From assembly GCF_021375795.1 (NCBI RefSeq), contig NZ_JAEIOI010000001.1, positions 682,001-746,000 of the forward strand: a DNA stretch of 64,000 bases, given 5' to 3'. Of the stretch, positions 29,089 to 38,259 are shown one piece after another (position 1 is the stretch's first letter; each line of letters starts with the position of its first letter). Below the pieces are notes generated by a model that was given only the letters and a program-made list of their open reading frames with translations, was not told where the DNA came from and searched no databases. The position numbers and the translations under genes are program-made. This DNA comes from Pseudomonas anguilliseptica. GTDB lineage: Bacteria > Pseudomonadota > Gammaproteobacteria > Pseudomonadales > Pseudomonadaceae.

Positions 29089-29895
29089 TCAATAAATATT
29101 TTTGAGTTGAACTGTTGTTGTGAATATCTGCCGGGATAGTTGATCGCCTGCCGCTGGGGTGATTGGAGGGGCATCCAACAAGTAATAATTTCGCTGTACG
29201 GGTGGTGGGCTAACCGGGTCAAGGCTATTGGCTAGAACTGCAATCCGCACGGCGAGTACATCTTTCCATTTGTTTTGAGCTTCCACTCTGTCGGCAGAAA
29301 TAAAGCTTCCGACACTGAATGGGTCTGCGTTCGACGCAATACCGTAGAGCACTTGAAGCGACTCAATGCCGTCAATCAGTCGTTGATTTTGCACCAACCA
29401 ATCACTATCCGATCGGTTATAGGAGCTGCAGCCTAGTGAAGGCTGCGGGTTGTTTGCATCTGGAGGGATGATGAAATATGAGTTGATTATGATTTTGTTA
29501 ATCGGAACAGCGCTGCCAGTACAGTCACGCAGGCTCCCATCAATTACAACCGCGGGTTCGGCACTGAAACTAACTCGGTCGGACGCGTTTCCAGCCCCAC
29601 TGAATGTACATGGGTTGCTAGCTGCGGAGCCTCTCCCACAGTTAATAGGCTCTACCGGAAATGGCATGCCTTCTGATGAACCGGGCGAGAGGTAACCGGC
29701 CTGTCTTGCCGTTGCTGCAATGAACTCTAGGGCGAATCGTCCATTTTCCTGAAGTTTGGTCATTGCATCATTGGTTGCGAAGGTTTGCCGGCTGGAGAGG
29801 AAAACCTGACTCACGCCCAGCAGCAGAATCAGTCCAATTACCATCGCTACCAGTAGCTCAATAATGCTGAGGCCTTTTTGCCGTGTACTAATCAC
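29089..29895 (-). CDS. pilW: Type IV pilus assembly minor pilin PilW
   Basis: A 268-residue prepilin with leader MISTRQKG and helix LSIIELLVAMVIGLILLLG. The larger C-terminal domain contains LQENGRFALEFIAATARQAGY, typical for PilW. It overlaps pilV by four bases (ATGA) and leads into pilX. Part of the priming complex that promotes pilus assembly. Confidence 0.92.
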   Translation of the reverse strand: MISTRQKGLSIIELLVAMVIGLILLLGVSQVFLSSRQTFATNDAMTKLQENGRFALEFIAATARQAGYLSPGSSEGMPFPVEPINCGRGSAASNPCTFSGAGNASDRVSFSAEPAVVIDGSLRDCTGSAVPINKIIINSYFIIPPDANNPQPSLGCSSYNRSDSDWLVQNQRLIDGIESLQVLYGIASNADPFSVGSFISADRVEAQNKWKDVLAVRIAVLANSLDPVSPPPVQRNYYLLDAPPITPAAGDQLSRQIFTTTVQLKNIY

Positions 29896-30482
29896 CGCTG
29901 TACCTCCAGGCGATTCGAAAGATTCTCGCCTGCGCCCACGCCGGCTGCCGATCGGGACGCAGTGCTTAGCCAGTTGGTCGTTATGCTCAGACGAGTGCCG
30001 TTGACCTGAAGTGCAAGGGGGGGGGCTGCGCCGGCAGGTCGGGCAAGAAAGTCACGGCTGTTGTAGCGGCCTTCGGCAGCCACTGCATCCGCTTGGTAGG
30101 TAGCTGTGCCACTGTATGTGCACCTTGCCTCCCAGAGATCAAAGGCTGCCATTTGTGCAGCTGTGCAATTCGCAGCGTTGACCTTGGCAGAATTGACTGG
30201 GTCATAGTGATCAGCACAGATCTGGGCCGGTAGTGCGGCGCAGTTGGTAGCCACAGCAGCATAAACCGCGTTGCTAGCTTCAGGGTTCGCCCGGATACGT
30301 TCTGCAAGCTCCTGGCTGATCCATACCGCCTGCGATCGCTGGCTGCTATCAGCTGTACTTTGTAAGGCGTTGAGTTGCAGCCCCGCAAAACCCAGAAGCC
30401 CCACCGCAAAGATGAGTAGCGTAATCAGAACTTCGATCAGTGATGATCCCTGGCAAAACTGGTTGAATTTAGCAGTCGACAT
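29892..30482 (-). CDS. pilV: Type IV pilus modification/minor pilin PilV (carries a C9 tract)
   Basis: A 196-residue prepilin with QGSSLIEVLITLLIFAVG near the N-terminus, followed by LGFAGLQLNALQSTADSSQRSQA and ISQELAERIRANPEA, typical of PilV. A run of nine C (plus strand G9 at 30017-30025) encodes APPL near the C-terminus; slippage there would truncate or extend the protein. It overlaps fimU by 14 bases and pilW by four. Confidence 0.92.
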   Translation of the reverse strand: MSTAKFNQFCQGSSLIEVLITLLIFAVGLLGFAGLQLNALQSTADSSQRSQAVWISQELAERIRANPEASNAVYAAVATNCAALPAQICADHYDPVNSAKVNAANCTAAQMAAFDLWEARCTYSGTATYQADAVAAEGRYNSRDFLARPAGAAPPLALQVNGTRLSITTNWLSTASRSAAGVGAGENLSNRLEVQR

Positions 30483-30987
30483 CAGGTTTCACCTTGGTGA
30501 TTGTGGCTTTTCCGAGGCCGTTGAGGTTGACACAGCGGGCATTACTACTTGTTGCAGTGAGGCGAACGGAAGTGATCTTGAATGGTGCCGCAGCACCTGG
30601 AGCCAGTAGGGTCCCATCGCGCCGAAAAGTCAGGCGGTTACCGCTTTCCAAGTAAGTAGACGTAATAGTCACGTCGCTGGCTTTGGGTTGGTAGTGGGTA
30701 ATTACATCTGCATGGAGGCAGTTATTAATGGTCGCAGGGCCTGTACACCAGCCTCCACTCCAGCCATTGGGGGCGTTCGTGACTGGGAGCACAACAATAT
30801 TTGCATTGCGTTTACTGGCCTCGCTACGTGCGAATGCCAGAGAGCTGATCAGTTCGTTGGCTTGAGCCGAGACGCGTTGATTGACAAGGAACTGCGTCAT
30901 GTTTGGAATTGCAACTCCCATGAGAATGGCTAGCAGCGCTAGCGTTATTAGAAGCTCAATCAGCGTGAAACCATTTTTTCTGTGCAT
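30469..30987 (-). CDS. fimU: Type IV minor pilin FimU
   Basis: A 172-residue class III prepilin: MHRKNG, then FTLIELLITLALLAILMGVA. The GspH-type C-terminal domain contains SSLAFARSEASKRNANIVV and ends in a Cys pair arrangement (ARCVNLN, VDC). ATG 30987 has AAGGGG upstream. FimU links the PilVWXY1 complex to the rest of the pilus. Confidence 0.9.
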   Translation of the reverse strand: MHRKNGFTLIELLITLALLAILMGVAIPNMTQFLVNQRVSAQANELISSLAFARSEASKRNANIVVLPVTNAPNGWSGGWCTGPATINNCLHADVITHYQPKASDVTITSTYLESGNRLTFRRDGTLLAPGAAAPFKITSVRLTATSSNARCVNLNGLGKATITKVKPDVDC

Positions 30988-31065
30988 GCCAGACCCCTTA
31001 TGCCTTAGGTTGACCATAAGGTTACGAGCGGTATAGGGCAACCACGGGGGGATGGTCGGCGTTAC

Positions 31066-31578
31066 TCAGGGCGTAGGCGGCGCAGCGATTACTTCGGATT
31101 TGATTTTTCCCAGGCGGTTGATGGTCAATCGTATCGTTCGATTGCCGCCTCGTAAGTGAAAGCTGCCATTGCTGACAAACGTGATGCCCTGGCGGTTGAA
31201 GTGAAGGCTTTTACTGTTGCCCATTCCTCGCCAGCTGATTTCTACAGAGCTGGGGCTTTCATAGGTATTGAGGATTTGATCCTCTGGATCAAGCCGGCGA
31301 TTACCATTGAGATCTGTAAAAATGCTGATTGGTAATTGCCAGTTGGCTGAGCATTCGCCAGTCATAGCAAGTGGGCACAGTGAAACTCTTGTTTGACGGT
31401 TTATTGCGCTGAGTCTTGCCTGATGCGTCAAGCTATAGAGTGCGTTGCTGGTGTTTGTTAGCTGATGTCTGGTAAGTGCGTCCTGTAGAGTGGGTATGGC
31501 CAGCGACGCGCTGATGCTTAGAATGCCTATACCTGTCAAAAGCTCAATCAGGCTCGTACCTTTACTATTCCGTTTCAT
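31066..31578 (-). CDS. fimT: GspH/FimT-type minor pilin
   Basis: A 170-residue prepilin-like protein, MKRNSKG followed by TSLIELLTGIGILSISASLA. The C-terminal domain carries SLCPLAMTGEC (a small disulfide loop) and FTDLNGNRRLDPEDQIL, a pattern common in GspH/FimT proteins. It is the first gene of the operon. In other species FimT-like pilins bind DNA for natural transformation; whether this one does cannot be read here. Confidence 0.85.
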   Translation of the reverse strand: MKRNSKGTSLIELLTGIGILSISASLAIPTLQDALTRHQLTNTSNALYSLTHQARLSAINRQTRVSLCPLAMTGECSANWQLPISIFTDLNGNRRLDPEDQILNTYESPSSVEISWRGMGNSKSLHFNRQGITFVSNGSFHLRGGNRTIRLTINRLGKIKSEVIAAPPTP

Positions 31579-31641
31579 CCTGTCTGTATCCCTATCCGTG
31601 GGAGCAATTTGATTAAAGATGATTATTCAAGGGTTGCCAGT

Positions 31642-32754
31642 TTGAAATCTTCATGCCGCGATATTGTTATTGGTGGTGGGGTTGTCGGGTTGCTTTCTGC
31701 GTTGTCTTTGGCAAGGCAAGGCAGGCCTCTTGAACTTGTCGAGAGGTGTCTGGCAGGCAGCGAATCTTCCTGGGCCGGTGGCGGTATCGTCTCGCCGCTT
31801 TACCCCTGGCGTTACAGTTCCGCAGTGACTGCATTGGCGCATTGGTCGCAGGATTTCTATCCGCGGCTGGCCGAGCAGTTGCTGGCGCAGACGCAGATTG
31901 ATCCTGAGGTGCATGTCACGGGGCTGTATTGGCTGGATCTGGACGATGAAGCGGGCGCGTTGGCCTGGGCGCAGCGTGAGGGTCGGTCGTTGCGGTCTGT
32001 GGATATGTCCGCTGTGCGACGTGCGGTGCCTGCGCTGGCGGAAGGCTTCGGGCGGGCGGTGCAGATGGCGGATGTGGCTAATGTGCGCAACCCGCGGCTG
32101 GTCAAGGCACTGCGTGCGGCGCTAGAGCAGATGCCCAATGTCACCGTGCATGAGCAATGCGCGGTCAGTGGCTTTATCCGAGAGGGTGGCCGTGTCACGG
32201 GGGTGCGCACGGCGCAAGGCGATATGCATGCTGATCAGGTGGTGCTGTCTGCGGGTGCCTGGAGTGGTGAGCTGATGAAAACCCTCGGTATCGAGTTGCC
32301 GGTGGTGCCGGTCAAGGGGCAGATGATTCTGTACAAATGCGCCGAGGATTTCCTGCCGGCGATGGTGTTGGCCAAGGGGCGTTATGCGATTCCGCGGCGT
32401 GACGGTCATATCCTGATTGGCAGCACGCTTGAGCATGCAGGCTTCGACAAAACGCCGACCGACGAGGCGTTGGCCAGTCTGAAAGCATCCGCAGTCGAGT
32501 TGTTACCGGCGCTGGCGGATGCCGAGGTGGTGGGGCATTGGGCTGGCTTGCGCCCGGGGTCGCCAGAGGGCATTCCGTTTATTGGGCCGGTGCCCGGGCA
32601 TGAGGGTTTGTGGCTGAACTGCGGGCATTACCGTAATGGTCTGGTGCTGGCGCCGGCGTCCTGCCAACTGCTCACAGACCTGATGTTGGGGCGAGAGCCC
32701 ATTGTCGATCCTGCGCCTTATGCGCCTGCTGGGCGGTTAGATTTGGCCGTTTAA
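31642..32754 (+). CDS. thiO: FAD-dependent glycine oxidase ThiO
   Basis: About 370 residues. The N-terminal dinucleotide fold reads DIVIGGGVVGLLSALSLARQG, followed by SSWAGGGIVSPLYPW. The C-terminus has GLRPGSPEGIPFIGP and HYRNGLVLAP, as in ThiO/DadA-type amine oxidases. ThiO converts glycine to dehydroglycine for the thiazole of thiamine. No ATG is available: TTG 31642 with AAGGG eight bases upstream gives the family length, and TTG 31609 adds 11 residues. Only 30 bases separate 31609 from the divergent fimT start, which also favours the later start. The product could be another glycine/D-amino-acid oxidase. Confidence 0.83.
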   Translation: MKSSCRDIVIGGGVVGLLSALSLARQGRPLELVERCLAGSESSWAGGGIVSPLYPWRYSSAVTALAHWSQDFYPRLAEQLLAQTQIDPEVHVTGLYWLDLDDEAGALAWAQREGRSLRSVDMSAVRRAVPALAEGFGRAVQMADVANVRNPRLVKALRAALEQMPNVTVHEQCAVSGFIREGGRVTGVRTAQGDMHADQVVLSAGAWSGELMKTLGIELPVVPVKGQMILYKCAEDFLPAMVLAKGRYAIPRRDGHILIGSTLEHAGFDKTPTDEALASLKASAVELLPALADAEVVGHWAGLRPGSPEGIPFIGPVPGHEGLWLNCGHYRNGLVLAPASCQLLTDLMLGREPIVDPAPYAPAGRLDLAV

Positions 32755-32797
32755 GGTTAAGGCGCTTTGCGGCTAAAGCGTCTCGTGTCGTTGTGTA

Positions 32798-34135
32798 TTA
32801 ATCGATACCAAGCTTCTTCAGGCGATAGCGCATTGAGCGAAAACTCAGGCCCAGGCGCTGTGCCGCGGCGGTGCGGTTCCAGCGGGTTTCTTCCAAGGCC
32901 TGCATGATCAGTTTGCGTTCGATGGCTTCGAGGTAATCTTCCAGATTATCGATCTGCGCAAGATTGGCTTCGCCGTTCTCGCTGAGCGGCATGCTGTCGG
33001 CCAGGCGCAGGTCGCTGGCGGTGATGCGGTCGTCTTCGCAGAGGGTATACGCGCGTTCGAGCATGTTTTCCAGTTCGCGCACGTTGCCGGGGAAGCGATA
33101 GCTCTTGAGCTTTTCCAGAGCTTCGTCATCTAGTTTGGCGGCGCTCAAACCAGTGCCCTCGGCCAGGCGCTTGAGCATGATGTCGGCCAGCAGGGCGATG
33201 TCTTCGCGTCGTTCGCGCAGGGCGGGCACGCGCAGTTCGATCACGTTGAGGCGGTAATACAGATCCTGGCGGAAGCGTCCGGCCGCGACTTCGCCGGCGA
33301 GGTCCTTGTGGGTGGCGCAGAGGATGCGCACGTCGACGATCAGTTCCTGTTGGCCGCCCACAGCACGCACGGCTTTTTCCTGAATTGCACGCAGCAGTTT
33401 GACCTGCATCGGCAGCGGCAGATCGGCGACCTCATCGAGGAACAGGGTGCCGCCGTTGGCCGCCTGGAACAGCCCTTGTTTGTCCTCAATGGCACCGGTG
33501 AAGCTGCCTTTTTTGTGGCCGAAGAACTCGCTTTCCATCAGTTCGGTGGGAATGGCGCCGCAGTTGACCGGAATAAAGGGCTGTTCACCGCGCGAGCCTT
33601 GCTCGTGAATCAGGCGCGCGACCAGTTCCTTGCCGCTGCCGGATTCGCCGCTGATATAGACCGGCGCCTGGCTGCGTGCCAGTTTGAGGATCTGTTTGCG
33701 CATCGCCTTCATCGGTGGCGAGTCACCGAGCAGGCGGCTGTCTACGGGCAGTTCTTCACTATCGGCACTGCGCAGACGCAAGGCAGCAGCGACCAGCTCA
33801 CGCAGGCGGCCGAGATCGACCGGCTTGGTCAGGAAGTCGAATGCCCCGGCTTTCAGGGCATTGATCGCGGTGTCCAGGCTGCCGTAAGCGGTGATCATCG
33901 CCACTGGCACTTGCGGGTGGCGTTGCAGAATGTGTTGCACCAGTTCGAGGCCGGTACCGTCGGGCAGGCGCATGTCAGTCAGGCACAGGTCGAACGGTTC
34001 CTTGGCCAGCCATTCGCGTGCTTCTTTGACGTTGCGCGCGCTGCGGGTGTCGAGCTTCATGCGCCCCAGGGTGATTTCCAGCAGTTCGCGAATATCGGGT
34101 TCGTCATCGACGATCAGGGCTCTCTGGCGGGTCAT
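32798..34135 (-). CDS. pilR: Type IV pilus response regulator PilR (NtrC family)
   Basis: A 445-residue sigma-54 activator. The receiver domain (1-120) has the phospho-acceptor in LCLTDMRLPDG. The AAA+ domain (about 135-375) has Walker A GESGSGKEL, the sigma-54 contact loop GSFTGA (Ser variant of GAFTGA) and Walker B GGTLFLDEVADLP. A Fis-type helix-turn-helix ends the protein (WNRTAAAQRLGLSFRSMRYRL). With PilS it activates pilA; a matching sigma-54 promoter occurs at 53957-53974. Confidence 0.96.
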   Translation of the reverse strand: MTRQRALIVDDEPDIRELLEITLGRMKLDTRSARNVKEAREWLAKEPFDLCLTDMRLPDGTGLELVQHILQRHPQVPVAMITAYGSLDTAINALKAGAFDFLTKPVDLGRLRELVAAALRLRSADSEELPVDSRLLGDSPPMKAMRKQILKLARSQAPVYISGESGSGKELVARLIHEQGSRGEQPFIPVNCGAIPTELMESEFFGHKKGSFTGAIEDKQGLFQAANGGTLFLDEVADLPLPMQVKLLRAIQEKAVRAVGGQQELIVDVRILCATHKDLAGEVAAGRFRQDLYYRLNVIELRVPALRERREDIALLADIMLKRLAEGTGLSAAKLDDEALEKLKSYRFPGNVRELENMLERAYTLCEDDRITASDLRLADSMPLSENGEANLAQIDNLEDYLEAIERKLIMQALEETRWNRTAAAQRLGLSFRSMRYRLKKLGID

Positions 34136-34137
34136 GG

Positions 34138-35727
34138 TCAGCTCAGTTTGCGCGGGTGGGCGAAGGTGATACGCAGGCAGCTACCGCCACCTTCACGCAG
34201 TTTATAGTCGAGGCGTGCCTGGTTGCTTTCGCACAGTTCACGGGAAATATACAAACCCAGCCCAGTGCCTTTGTTTTCCGTGGTGTAGAAGGGTTCGAAC
34301 AGGTGGTGCAGTTGTTCTTCGGCAACCCCGGGGCCGTCGTCCAGCACTTCGAGCACGGGTAGCTCGCTGTCCGGGTCGCGAAACAGCTTCAGCCAGACCT
34401 GGCCCTGCTTGTGCTTCTGCGCGCTGTAGCGCAGGCCGTTCTCCACCAGGTTGCTCAGCACCTGAGTGAGCTGGTGCGGGTCCATGCGGGTCTGGATACT
34501 GCCGCTGCTGGTTTCCAGGTGCAGGGTCTGGTTGGGTGCTGCGCTGTTGCGAAATTCGCTGGCAAAACGGTGCAGCCAGTATTTCAGATCCAGTAATTGC
34601 GGCTCGGCCTGGCGTCGCCGTGACAGTTGCAGGACGTTCTCGATCACCAGATTCATTCGGCGCGAGTGATCCTGAATGATTTGCGCCAGGCGAAGGTCTG
34701 GGCCTTGAAGTTCTTCTGACTCCTGCAGCAACTGTGCGGCGTGGCTGATCGCGCCTAGCGGGTTACGGATCTCGTGAGCAATGCCGGCTGTCAGGCGGCC
34801 CAGGGAAGCCAGCTTGAGCTGTTGCGCCTGTTGCGCAATCTGCGAGATGTCATCGAGGAAAATCAGTGTGTGTTTGTGCGCACCACGCTGCAGGGCAATA
34901 AAACTGGGCTGTAATACACGGCCATCGGGCGCTGCCTGCAGGCTGGCGGGGCGCAGGCTGGGGTTGTGCAGCCATTGCTGCATGCGTTTGATCAACTCGG
35001 GGCAGTGCGGGTCGAGGATCTTGCCGGTCAGGTCGGCATGCCCCAGCAGGTGATTGGCACCCTGGTTGGCCAGCAATACGCGGTGCAATTCATCGAGTAC
35101 CAGAATGCCGGTGCGCATGCGCTGCAGGATTAGGGCGTTCAGTGCTTCCAGATTGGCCACGTCGGCGGCGCGTTGTTCAGCCAGGCTTTCGCTGACCTGC
35201 AGGCGGCGGGTCAGGCCTTGTACAAACAGGGCCGCGGCAAAGCACAGGGCGCCAAATGCCCCGACCTGCACATACTGACTGGTGGCAGCTGGACGGCTGA
35301 GACTGAGGTAGAAGGTCAGGTAGATCATGCCGATGGCTGCGATGGCGGCAATCAGCAGGCCGATACGGCCGCGCAGCAAAATGTTGGCAATTGCTACAGC
35401 GACGATCAGCAGGTTGCCGATGCCACTGGGGGTGCCGCCGGCGGCGTAGAACAGGCCGGAGAGCAGGATGACGTCGACCAGCGCCAGGCTGAATATCTGC
35501 GCCAGGCGCTTGGGGCGGCGCACGGTGGCGATGATCAGGATGTTGAGTGCCAGGTACAGCCAGCTGCCATTGCGAAACAGCGTCGGATGGGCCATTTCCA
35601 GCAATTCTGTGTGCAGCTCGCTGGAGACTACCATTACCAGCGTCAGGCCGATCACTAGGCGGTACAGGTGGTAGAGCCGCAGGATGCGCCGGCTTTGCTC
35701 TCCGCTCAGGGCGAAGTCAGCGCTCAT
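34138..35727 (-). CDS. pilS: Type IV pilus sensor histidine kinase PilS
   Basis: About 529 residues. Six hydrophobic segments lie in residues about 20-190, then a PAS-like region (LNALILQRMRTGILVLDE...), a HisKA domain with phospho-acceptor HEIRNPLGAISH, and the ATPase domain with LVENGLRYSA, VLDDGPGVAE and NKGTGLGLYIS. In P. aeruginosa PilS senses pilin in the membrane. The ATG at 35727 is used (MSADFALSG); TTG 35748 adds seven residues. The start overlaps the upstream small gene, and two bases separate it from pilR. Confidence 0.95.
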   Translation of the reverse strand: MSADFALSGEQSRRILRLYHLYRLVIGLTLVMVVSSELHTELLEMAHPTLFRNGSWLYLALNILIIATVRRPKRLAQIFSLALVDVILLSGLFYAAGGTPSGIGNLLIVAVAIANILLRGRIGLLIAAIAAIGMIYLTFYLSLSRPAATSQYVQVGAFGALCFAAALFVQGLTRRLQVSESLAEQRAADVANLEALNALILQRMRTGILVLDELHRVLLANQGANHLLGHADLTGKILDPHCPELIKRMQQWLHNPSLRPASLQAAPDGRVLQPSFIALQRGAHKHTLIFLDDISQIAQQAQQLKLASLGRLTAGIAHEIRNPLGAISHAAQLLQESEELQGPDLRLAQIIQDHSRRMNLVIENVLQLSRRRQAEPQLLDLKYWLHRFASEFRNSAAPNQTLHLETSSGSIQTRMDPHQLTQVLSNLVENGLRYSAQKHKQGQVWLKLFRDPDSELPVLEVLDDGPGVAEEQLHHLFEPFYTTENKGTGLGLYISRELCESNQARLDYKLREGGGSCLRITFAHPRKLS

Positions 35728-35962
35728 TATTGCGGGGGCCTTGCTCAAGGTGGGCCTGGCTGCAATACCACTGTTCGTCCATGGCTAATGCGTGGTCGCG
35801 CGGTACATGCACGCCGCAATGCTGGCAACGCACCATTGGTGCTGGTTGTGCAGAAGTGTTTTGCGCCTCAGGGCGGGTGGTTGTTGGTCGGCTAAAGCGT
35901 CGCCACAGCCAGAAGGCGCCGGCGATGATGGCAATCCAGAACAGCAAGCGAAACAGGCCCAT
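35717..35962 (-). CDS. PP0621-family membrane-anchored zinc-ribbon-like protein
   Basis: An 81-residue protein with an N-terminal membrane helix (GLFRLLFWIAIIAGAFWLW) and a cytosolic tail carrying CQHC, then WYCSQAH, which could bind one zinc. It fits the small PP0621 family of Pseudomonas. The 3' end overlaps the pilS start by 11 bases, so it is probably cotranscribed with pilSR. Whether it assists PilS is unknown. Confidence 0.75.
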   Translation of the reverse strand: MGLFRLLFWIAIIAGAFWLWRRFSRPTTTRPEAQNTSAQPAPMVRCQHCGVHVPRDHALAMDEQWYCSQAHLEQGPRNNER

Positions 35963-36091
35963 GGTGTTCTCTTCTTATCGGTAAGCAGGCAGTTTAGCTA
36001 ACCCGTCTATGTGCGCCCAGCGTTGAAACAGTCTGCTTGGCGTCGTTTTATGAGGTCTTATCAGGTTTTGTGCCGCGGTGCTGCGGCTAAT

Positions 36092-36121
36092 AAAAAGGGA
36101 GGCACCTGGCCTCCCTTTTTA
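36092..36121 (-). terminator. Terminator of bamD
   Basis: Arms AAAAAGGGAGGC and GCCTCCCTTTTT surround ACCTG; a near-perfect, bidirectional hairpin. Confidence 0.88.
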
Positions 36122-36136
36122 ATGATGTGCCTTGGC

Positions 36137-37120
36137 TTAGTCGAACAGGCCAAAGGTCAGGTAGCTGAACCAGGAGCGGCTTGGCTGCTCTTCGGTTGCG
36201 CCGGCTTTGAGTTCATCCGGGATCTGCTCTTCTGCGTCTTCGTACTGACGAATCACATCCTGGCTGGCGCGGGTTTCACCTGGCGGCAGCGGTGTGTCGG
36301 TTTCGATCAGGCCCAGGGTCGCCTTGGCCAGCCAGGAGCGGCTGTCGGCTTCTGCTTCGCGCGGGACGAACTGGCCGTCGACCAGACTTGGGTGATCTGG
36401 GTAGTTGAGCTTGAGGGTTTCCAGGCTGGTGGCTGCCAGGTCGTCCAGAGTCAGGCGCTGGTAGGCTTCGGTCATCACGGCCAGGCCGTCGCCAACGGCT
36501 GGGGTTTCCTGGAAGTTTTCCACCACGTAACGGCCGCGGTTGGCCGCTGCTACGTAGGCGTTGCGGGTCAGGTAGTAATGCGCCACATGAATTTCGTAAG
36601 CCGCCAGCAGGTTGCGCAGGTAGATCATGCGCTGCTTGGCGTCTGGCGCATAGCGGCTGGTGGGGTAGCGGCTGGTGAGCTGGGCGAACTCATTGTAGGA
36701 GTCGCGTGCGGCGCCGGGGTCGCGCTTGGTCATGTCCAGCGGCACAAAACGAGCAATCAGGCCGCGGTCCTGGTCAAACGAAGCCAGGCCTTTGAGGTAG
36801 TAGGCGTAGTCGACGTTGGCATGCTGCGGGTGCAGGCGGATAAAACGGTCGGCTGCGGATTTGGCCGCTTCCGGCTCGACGTTCTTGTAGTAGGCGTAGA
36901 TCAGCTCCAGCTGTGCCTGCTCGGCGTAGCGGCCGAACGGATAGCGCGACTCCAGTGCCTTGAGCTTGGCTACGGCAGCGGTGTAGCTATTATTGTCCAG
37001 GTCGGCTTGTGCCTGCTGGTAGAGTTCGGTCTCGCTCAGGTTTTCGTCAACGACCTGCTTCGACGAGCAGGCGGCAGTGAGGGCGAGGATTGCGATCAGC
37101 AGCAGGTGTTTCACTTGCAT
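36137..37120 (-). CDS. bamD: Outer-membrane assembly lipoprotein BamD
   Basis: A 327-residue lipoprotein (ComL). The signal [18 protein letters not shown] ends in the lipobox LTAAC, processed by LspA. The tetratricopeptide region (about 30-250) includes [20 protein letters not shown] and [19 protein letters not shown]. The C-terminal extension (about 260-327) is longer than in E. coli BamD (245 residues), as usual in Pseudomonas. Essential part of the BAM complex. It is divergent from rluD. Confidence 0.95.
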   Translation of the reverse strand: MQVKHLLLIAILALTAACSSKQVVDENLSETELYQQAQADLDNNSYTAAVAKLKALESRYPFGRYAEQAQLELIYAYYKNVEPEAAKSAADRFIRLHPQHANVDYAYYLKGLASFDQDRGLIARFVPLDMTKRDPGAARDSYNEFAQLTSRYPTSRYAPDAKQRMIYLRNLLAAYEIHVAHYYLTRNAYVAAANRGRYVVENFQETPAVGDGLAVMTEAYQRLTLDDLAATSLETLKLNYPDHPSLVDGQFVPREAEADSRSWLAKATLGLIETDTPLPPGETRASQDVIRQYEDAEEQIPDELKAGATEEQPSRSWFSYLTFGLFD

Positions 37121-37267
37121 GGCGGCTTGCGTCCCTGTGACGGCGGCTGTCTTGAGCAAAGCCGTCCTGTTATGATGAGCGCCCCCGGTACCCCTGGGGC
37201 AAAGACGCCGTATTTAACCACAAGCGTGTAGCCGAAACCAAAGGCTAGACCCCCTCTGTTGCCGAGC

Positions 37268-38242
37268 ATGTCCTCTATTAATAAGCAGATCATTGAACTG
37301 AACGCCGAGGTGCCCTATGAAATGGGCGGTCAACGCCTCGATCAAGTCGCCGCACTCCTGTTTGCCGAGCACTCGCGTTCGCGTCTGTCTGCCTGGATTA
37401 AAGAGGGGCTGCTGACGGTTGACGGTGCGGTGTTGCGTCCGCGCGACATCGTCCATGGTGGTGCCCTGTTGGCACTCAAGGCCGAACAGGAAGCGCAGGG
37501 CGAGTGGGTTGCTCAGGATATCGCGCTGAATATCGTCTACGAAGACGAGCAGATCCTGGTCATCGACAAACCGGCCGGCCTGGTGGTGCATCCGGCTGCC
37601 GGGCACGCCGACGGCACCTTGCTCAACGCCTTGTTGCACCACGTGCCGGACATTATCAACGTGCCGCGTGCCGGCATTGTGCATCGTCTGGACAAGGACA
37701 CCACCGGCCTGATGGTGGTGGCCAAGACCATCGAAGCGCAGACCCGCCTGGTCGATCAATTGCAGAAGCGTAGCGTCAGCCGGATCTACGAGTGCATCGT
37801 GATCGGGGTGATCACCTCGGGCGGCAAAATCAATGCACCGATCGGGCGCAGTTCTTCGCAGCGTCAGCGCATGGCGGTGAGCGATGGTGGCAAGCCAGCG
37901 GTCAGTCATTACCGCGTGCTGGAGCGCTTCCGCTCGCACACGCATACGCGGGTCAAGCTGGAAACCGGGCGCACGCACCAGATTCGCGTGCACATGAGTC
38001 ATATTGGTTATCCGTTGGTGGGTGACCCGGTCTACGGCGGGCGTTTCCGCATCCCGCCGGCAGCCAATCCGAGCATGGTGCAGACGCTCAAGGAGTTCCC
38101 GCGTCAGGCCTTGCATGCGCGGTTTCTCGAACTGGATCATCCGCTTACCGGCGAGCGGATGAAGTGGCAGTCGCCATTGCCGGATGATTTTGTCTGGTTG
38201 CTGACGCTGCTGCGCCAGGACCGTGAGGCGTTTATTGGTTAA
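37268..38242 (+). CDS. rluD: 23S rRNA pseudouridine synthase D
   Basis: A 324-residue enzyme. The N-terminal S4 domain (about 15-80) reads QRLDQVAALLFAEHSRSRLS; the catalytic domain contains HRLDKDTTGLMVVAKT with the active-site Asp, and LETGRTHQIRVHM. It modifies 23S rRNA helix 69. The ATG at 37268 gives MSSINKQIIELNAEV. It is followed after 17 bases by pgeF, the standard rluD-pgeF-clpB order. Confidence 0.95.
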   Translation: MSSINKQIIELNAEVPYEMGGQRLDQVAALLFAEHSRSRLSAWIKEGLLTVDGAVLRPRDIVHGGALLALKAEQEAQGEWVAQDIALNIVYEDEQILVIDKPAGLVVHPAAGHADGTLLNALLHHVPDIINVPRAGIVHRLDKDTTGLMVVAKTIEAQTRLVDQLQKRSVSRIYECIVIGVITSGGKINAPIGRSSSQRQRMAVSDGGKPAVSHYRVLERFRSHTHTRVKLETGRTHQIRVHMSHIGYPLVGDPVYGGRFRIPPAANPSMVQTLKEFPRQALHARFLELDHPLTGERMKWQSPLPDDFVWLLTLLRQDREAFIG

Positions 38243-38259
38243 CCAGATTGGGTGAAGGG

